NCBI GenBank assembly: GCA_947579605.1
Contig: OX388318.1
Location: 4,092,001 to 4,156,000, forward strand
Origin: Athripsodes cinereus
Lineage: Eukaryota; Arthropoda; Insecta; Trichoptera; Leptoceridae
Direction: 5' to 3'
DNA: 64,000 bases
Position 1 is the first letter of the stretch, and the number at the start of each line of letters is the position of its first letter. The position numbers and the translations under genes are program-made. Positions 58,030 to 64,000 of this stretch are shown in pieces. The notes beneath the pieces are model-generated. The model had not been told where the DNA came from. It made no database searches and saw only the letters and a list, made by a program, of their open reading frames with translations.

Positions 58030-59469
58030 GTATAAATACATACATACATACATACCATCACGCCGCTTCCCTCGCGGGGTAGGCAGAAAGGATCGAGCGC
58101 CACTTCCTTCTATCTTTGCATACATCTTTCGCTTCCGTCACTGTCATACAATTCCTCATGCATGCTCTCCTGTTCAATGTGCTCAACACGTGACCGTCCT
58201 GTAGGATTTGATTTAAATGATCTTGCCATTTAATCCTCGGACGTCCACGTCTCCGAGCACCATTCCTCTCAGACAAATATATCTTCTTAGTCATTCTGTC
58301 CTCATTCATTCTTTCCACGTGCCCAAACCATCTTAACTTATTTACATTCATCCTTGTTATTACACCAACTTTCATTCCACATTCCTTTCGTATATCAATG
58401 TTACGCACACGATCTCTCAGACTTTTACCACACATCCTTCTCAACGATCTCATTTCCACTGCATTTATGCCACTTTCATCCTTCTTTAACCATGTCCACG
58501 TCTCACTTGCATACATAAGTGTTGGCACTAAGATAGCAGAGTGCACCAACCTTTTAGCTGTGGTGGATATGTTTCTATTTGCAATTATTGGTCGGATTGC
58601 ACCATTTACCTTATTGCCAGCAACTTTTCTCCTTTCAATATCGCTTTCACACTTCCCATCTCTCGTGAACAAGCTACCTAAGTACACACATTCGTCAACT
58701 TGCTCTAACACTTCGTTGTCAATCATCACCTGGCATACTGTTCTCTCACTTCCTCTTTCAAACACCATAATTTTTGTCTTTTTTGCATTCATTCTCAATC
58801 CATTAATCGCACAATTTTCATACACACACGTCATCATTCGCTGTAGATCACTTTCACTTTCAGCCATCAATACCAAATCATCGGCAAACATTAACGCTCT
58901 TACATTCATCCCATTCATATCAACACCTACATTCATTTCTTTCAATGGACGAATACAATGATCAATGTATAGGTTAAAAAGCCATGGCGACATAACGCAC
59001 CCTTGTTTCACTCCTTTTGTCAGTGTGAACCATTCCGACAGGTTATTGTTCACTCTAACACACGCAGAACTTCCTGTATATAGGGACGCAATGGCGCGAA
59101 TTAGCTGACTACCCACCCCACACATTGATAGTACTTGCCACATTTTCTCACGATCTACTCTATCATAAGCCTTTTCAAGATCAACAAACGCGCAGAAAAG
59201 CTTCTGGTGTTTCTCCAGGAGCTTCTCTGTCACCATTCGCAGGGAGAAAATCTGGTCCACACATCCTCTACCACTCTGAAAGGCACCTTGCACATCCCAT
59301 ACATTCGTCTCAGTTACTTTTCGAACTCTTTCAATCAATATTCTTGCATACAGCTTCCCCACCGAGCTCAGCAGACTGATAGCCCGATAACTCCCGCATT
59401 CTAGTCTTGACCCCTTTCCTTTGTATAGAGGGCATATCACAGCTTTTCGCCAGTCTTCTGGCGTGCAAC
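58030..59469 (-). mobile_element. 5'-truncated RTE-like retrotransposon, nearly identical to the 14110 copy
   Basis: From the TATG-repeat tail (58034-58056) to GCGTGCAAC at 59461-59469 it aligns base for base with 14117-15552. I find four substitutions by eye in about 1.4 kb. It then breaks into unrelated flank. I see no convincing target duplication (flanks TAAATGTATAAAT and AATCATGTGG). Confidence 0.9.
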
Positions 59470-59548
59470 AATCATGTGGATTATTGTATATGGAGCCAAG
59501 TGGCCAGTTAATATGCCAAACGAGATTGCTATTTACCAAAAACTTCAA
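58058..59548 (-). pseudogene. Truncated RTE reverse transcriptase with a chance N-terminal extension
   Basis: 496 open codons. The first 27 (starting MKFLVNSNLVWHINW) are read from flanking host DNA; from CTPEDWRKAVICPLYKG onward it is the element RT. It keeps FVDLEKAYDRV, GVKQGCVMSPWLFNLYID, LMFADDLVLMAE and the C-terminal KLRWFGHVERM and GRPRIKWQDH blocks, ending AYPAREAA. The endonuclease and the RT N-terminus are gone. The open frame across the junction is coincidental and not evidence of a host gene. Confidence 0.85.
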
Positions 59549-60353
59549 CCGTGTAATTTATGCGAGTGTGTCTACTTACAGTACTTAGGTACGTCTTGCG
59601 AGTAATAATAATATGCGTTTTTTGTATACACCAATTTGGTATTTGTATCATCTAGTCTATTAATATCTAGTATGCATATATATTCAACACCTCTTCAGTC
59701 ATCACTTGTATAGCTAGGGGTGACTTCACCATCTTGTCAATTCACTGAACCTTGTGTACAATCTGTCGAGATCGTGTATGCAGAAAATTAGAATGAAAAG
59801 TATTACGTACCCTTTTTCACTCCGAACAACGTCATCCAGCCATATCTATACATATAATACATGAATTTCAATACTCACCTGTGTAATAATATTAGAATTT
59901 GTTATTGTTGTAGGTAGGTATATTGTGATGATGAAACGTTATAATAATTACATAAATTCATATAACATGCTCACTCCTCAGTTATTATAATGTATCATCG
60001 TAAATAATGTCTTTAAATGATTATTATTGTAATAAATGTTCTCGTCGTGGTCTCATTCATTTATCTCGCAAATTCAATAAAGAATGAAACGGTCTAATCA
60101 CTGTGTACCCCGGCTATAATAACTTGACTTTGCAATCATACCTACATACAATATTATTTTGTTGTCTTCGGGAGATTCTAACAGAGAAGAACACTGCTCC
60201 GCTATGTCGTACTGTGGTGTTGTACTTATGAACCTATTTATTTACATTCACGATTAATATGCACAGTACGGCAGATATCTAAGTACCTATAATCATAATA
60301 CATACTCACTATGCCTAATACAAAGTCTACGTAATCTCGCATACCATATCGCT
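59470..60353. other. Non-coding stretch upstream of a promoter-like block
   Basis: No gene or recognisable element is seen. The right end may be the proximal promoter of the block that follows. Confidence 0.35.
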
Positions 60354-60628
60354 TCAGTCAGTTGGACTGAGCAGACGTCTGTGTGTCGAACTATTGCTAC
60401 TATAGTGTATAACAAATATACAGTACCACAGTTGAGAAAAGTGTTATCAAACAAGTATCGGAAATAGTAATTATTATTAGAAGCATACCGTCAGAGATCA
60501 TCAAGTTCAGTAGTAGTGAATTATACAACAATACTTTGTACACAGGATATCTAGTGGTTGTTGCTCTCTCTCTCTGTCACATTGTGCAGTAGTGGTGGTG
60601 GTGTAGGAGGACCGGCCCCTTACCGTAC
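60354..60628 (+). promoter_or_regulatory. Candidate promoter and untranslated first exon
   Basis: Initiator-like TTCAGTCAGTT at 60354-60363 (arthropod consensus TCAKTY) is followed by a less AT-skewed leader-like stretch, a CTCTCTCTCTCTG run at about 60567-60579 (GAGA-factor-type) and GGAGGACCGGCCCC. It ends at TACCGTAC|GTATGT, a good donor at 60629. No long ORF is present. No downstream promoter element fits the expected spacing. The reading as a first exon is inference. Confidence 0.3.
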
Positions 60629-63600
60629 GTATGTTGTTGTTGTTGACGTTTTCAATAATATTAAGTGTTTGATCTAATTTCTTCTACTCCGCCTATAGTT
60701 GTGGTGAACTGACAATAATGTATATACAGAGTGGGCTCCTTGTTTTTCTTGGACCAGCAAGCCTTGACCGACACGCTCTCAAGTGCGCATGTATGCGTGA
60801 CATTACACTTTACAATATTATCATCATCATTACTTGATCTTCACATGATTGTATTATAACATCTTGTGTTTATTCATAGTAATAGCATCTGATTTCAAGT
60901 GCATACTGCAAGTTTTATCCACGTGTGTTGTAATTATACATGTTATTATTATAAATAATATTACATTAAGCTCACCGCATTGTTATTATCTTGTACCATA
61001 CATATATTATATTGTAGTTGTATTGTCTTATTTCCATCTCATTATATTACTAGGTAGGTACATTTATTCAAAAGCAGTTCATTCACAGTGTGCGACACTG
61101 ATACATTATCTCGTATATTATTATTATTATTATTATCATTATGTAATTTTAATGCAAGATGCTCCTAGTGACTAATCTATTTCGCATACTATCACTGTTG
61201 TATGTATTCAAGCGTATGTATATTAGTAATTAAAGTACACATTACGGTTTCAATAATATTCTGCATTAGTTAAATGACAAAACTGAATGAGTTATGATGT
61301 ACATTTATAATTTAGAACTTCATATTGAATTAATTTCTTTGTGTAATAATAATAATAACGCATAATAGATTCCGTCAGCTATTTGAATGATATATTTATT
61401 CGCTTCTATAATAATAGAGTGAAGATATTGTTTTAAGTAATGTTTTATGAACAGAGTGTGGTAATGTTTTCGTAACGAGTATAATAATGGCTTAATTCAA
61501 ACAATGTACATATGTAATAATTATTAAATCGAAGTCATTCGTCGCGTGATGTGCAATTGTACAAACATTAGTATTTGCTTTCGTCAGGTTGGATGACTTG
61601 TAAGTGACAACACTTCTGCTGTACATGTGATGTTTATTCCATTTATAGGCAATCACTCGATTAATTTTTGCGTTTTTATAGCCCGTTTTCAAATTATCAA
61701 TTTGTTATTACGATAAGATTGGTAGTAAGCAAAGTTTTATGACAAAGTCGTAATGTTATTATTCGCGTAAATAATTTTACAGTAGCATAAATCAGTTTTA
61801 TGAAGCCGAGGCTTTTCGGCAGGATGGGAAAAGCAATGATGAATTTGTAATTTCAATCACAGGCCCGTTAAGTTTTATCGTCTGCTTAATGTTTAGTATT
61901 AATTTATTCTTAGTAGGCCTACATCGTCTTACAACAGACTCGCACATACAGAGAGTGAGTGACTTGGAGAATTTCATAAAATCAATTTGGACATATTTTT
62001 ATTTAGAATTTTGATTTGTTAATCAAATTGAGACAAGCATCTTGCACCACTTGGTACTGAGTAACGCTTTATTATTCCACATTGCCGCTACCTACGTCTT
62101 TATGTAAATAGGTGATATTGTATTCCATTATGATAGGTATATCGTTATTGTTTCCCCTCTGTACTTCCTAAATTGTATCAACTCTTGAACTATACATGTC
62201 AGAATTTCATTGACATTATTCTGATTTGAATCCTTTTCGTATTGTGTTGGCGGACTACTTAATACAAACATTAATTTGCAGTAGTAGAGTCGAGTTATCT
62301 GATTTAATTTATTATCGTCTTTAAAAACAATTCATATTTATAACACTATCGTGTCAGAAACAATTTTATCTATTTATTTTAAAATATTGTAATTTATGTA
62401 AGAACAATTTTACTTTACGTACCACACATATAGATTATGTCAAAGACCTGCCTACATACCTATCGAGATATCATTGTCCCAGTTATTTTTTTTTTCACAA
62501 CACATTCTCACATCACTTGCATTGAGCTCTGTCTTCATATTATTATTATAATCATCATAATTAATGCGATAAGTGTCTTTATAATTTGTTGTACATATTA
62601 TCCGGTGTTAAGTGCATTCAAAATATTTGGACTATGTCCGCCCTCGCAGCCTCTCGATCAATATGGTTTACATTGTATCTACTTATTATTTAATATCACT
62701 TGAACAATATCTTCAGTTATATTGCTTGTTAGTGGCATGCTATTGACACCATTGTGTTACATTACTAGTAGTAGGTACGTAACTACATTACAGTTCCAGG
62801 TCAATTATTTATCTACCAAATTTAGAATATTATCTGTCGATAACGATCGATATTTTAATCAACTACGGCGATGACTTCATACTGGACAAACACGACTATC
62901 ATGCTATATATAATTTGTATAATTCAGTGATTACTTTGGATTAATGTTAGAGGATTTGAATACCTATCCACTATTTTCAATTATTGAATAAAATTTTAAA
63001 ACGAGTGGAAAGTCTTAAATATATCGATATCGATGGTATGTTTTTTTTATAATGTGATGAAAAAAGATAGCTGAAATGTCATTCGTTTTATAACATGAAC
63101 TGTTAGGTCTTATGTAAATTGACATTACTCATCACAAAATACTATCGCACAAGTGTTTTTAGTATTTGTTTGTGTAATGTACCGTGGAGTTTCACACTCA
63201 GTTAACACTCTTGTGTATGGTTCACACTGTACATAGTACATATTTCAGTAGGTAAGTTGTTACGTTTTCCCAGTGTGCTATATTGCAGTGAATAAGTAAA
63301 AGCGTAATCTTATTTACTTGGACGACGTAATGCAAATTTGTGCGGTTAAACAGTTTACATGATAACGTGAGAAAAGGGCCTTTAGCGCATCAAGTCGACA
63401 ATGTTTGCCATTCTTTTTAGTGTATAGTATTTAAAGCGAAAATGCAGTGAGTTTATTGATTATATTATTTATTCTCTTTGCGTTTTAATTACATACAATT
63501 AATCTACTGGCTACCTCACTTGTGCGAAATATCGTGGTGGTGTAAATAGATAAGTAAATATTCCTCGTGTTCTGTTTAAGGGAGCGTAAAATATTCATCA

Positions 63601-64000
63601 TAAAATACATCCGTTGAAAGACCTAAATAATTATCATTATCTTACTACTATTTTATGTACAATACCATCAAGTTTAATAATAATGTAAAATTCCTTTTGT
63701 GGCCTTTGTCTTTCACTCTTATTATTTTAAAAGATGATGTTTACACTTCTTCTTTACTACCGTTTTTTATCTCTTTATTATTTTTTAATCTGTTTTTAAT
63801 TTGAATTATTTATAACTTTTCCTCGGTTATAAGTACTTTGAGCTCATTTGAGCTTTGGTTGTTGATTGTTTTATATAAATTAATCTCCAATTTTTCGTAG
63901 ATTTCTGTTTTCAAGGATCCTTTTGTTTTTGTCTGATTTTGTATTACGTACATAATTTCCGTAATTCTTTAATATGAGTCGGTATTAATTATGAGAATTT
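60629..64000. other. Long non-coding stretch, probable intron
   Basis: AT-rich throughout, with ATT repeats near 61120-61136 and 62537-62550. No supported exon, element or RNA gene is visible to the window edge. Confidence 0.4.

Noticed and set aside
59468..59548. Open frame continuing from the RTE RT into flank, as a host-element fusion gene
   Set aside because: The extension is 27 codons of ordinary flank with no splice or promoter evidence; the junction is an insertion breakpoint.
1..64000. CRISPR arrays, bacterial operons, rRNA genes or intact tRNA genes
   Set aside because: None seen. B-box-like words occur only inside SINEs, and the gene structure is eukaryotic.

Overview
The window looks like a stretch of insect nuclear genome. 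It is strongly AT-rich, has spliced genes with GT-AG introns, an axonemal dynein heavy chain, several non-LTR retrotransposons, SINEs and DNA-transposon remnants. Recurrent short words such as aggtacctac and taatattat would suit a hemipteran such as an aphid, but that placement is an impression and not a proof.

Left part (1-28,000), genes all on the minus strand. (a) 277-428 is the first coding exon of a snapin-like BLOC-1 subunit; the rest lies off the left edge. (b) 1242-13668 is a complete inner-arm axonemal dynein heavy chain (DNAH7/3/12 group, about 3,924 residues) built from a 42-codon first exon and one coding exon of 11.65 kb. (c) 22949-26344 is a five-exon gene for a 217-residue coiled-coil protein of unknown function; its exons are too short to stand out as open reading frames but all splice phases agree. 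Between (b) and (c) lie an RTE-like retrotransposon (about 14110-17470) split by a 247-bp nested insertion, SINE copies, a 1.6-kb element with 37-bp perfect terminal inverted repeats, and an old LINE remnant. A 5'-truncated RTE copy with a 14-bp target duplication sits at 27136-27934.

Right part (28,900-64,000) has no long cellular open reading frame. A probable untranslated first exon at about 28975-29110 ends in a strong donor. A 31-nt candidate micro-exon lies at 50195-50225, and a second promoter/first-exon-like block at about 60354-60628. I read this as the long-intron 5' portion of one or more plus-strand genes whose coding exons lie beyond the window; this is inference. The stretch also carries an intact 963-codon Jockey/CR1-type retrotransposon ORF, a hAT-type non-autonomous element with a perfect 8-bp target duplication, a 652-bp inverted-repeat element, tRNA-derived SINEs, and a second, nearly identical, 5'-truncated RTE copy at 58030-59469.

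The most connected observation is that a dispersed SINE family and the RTE elements share their 3' end: a TACCCC-loop-GGG hairpin, a CGTGATGGTAT end, then a short tandem-repeat tail. One 68-bp SINE insertion is flanked by a 14-bp target duplication, the same length as that of the RTE copy with the same TATAG tail. This fits a SINE mobilised by the RTE reverse transcriptase.
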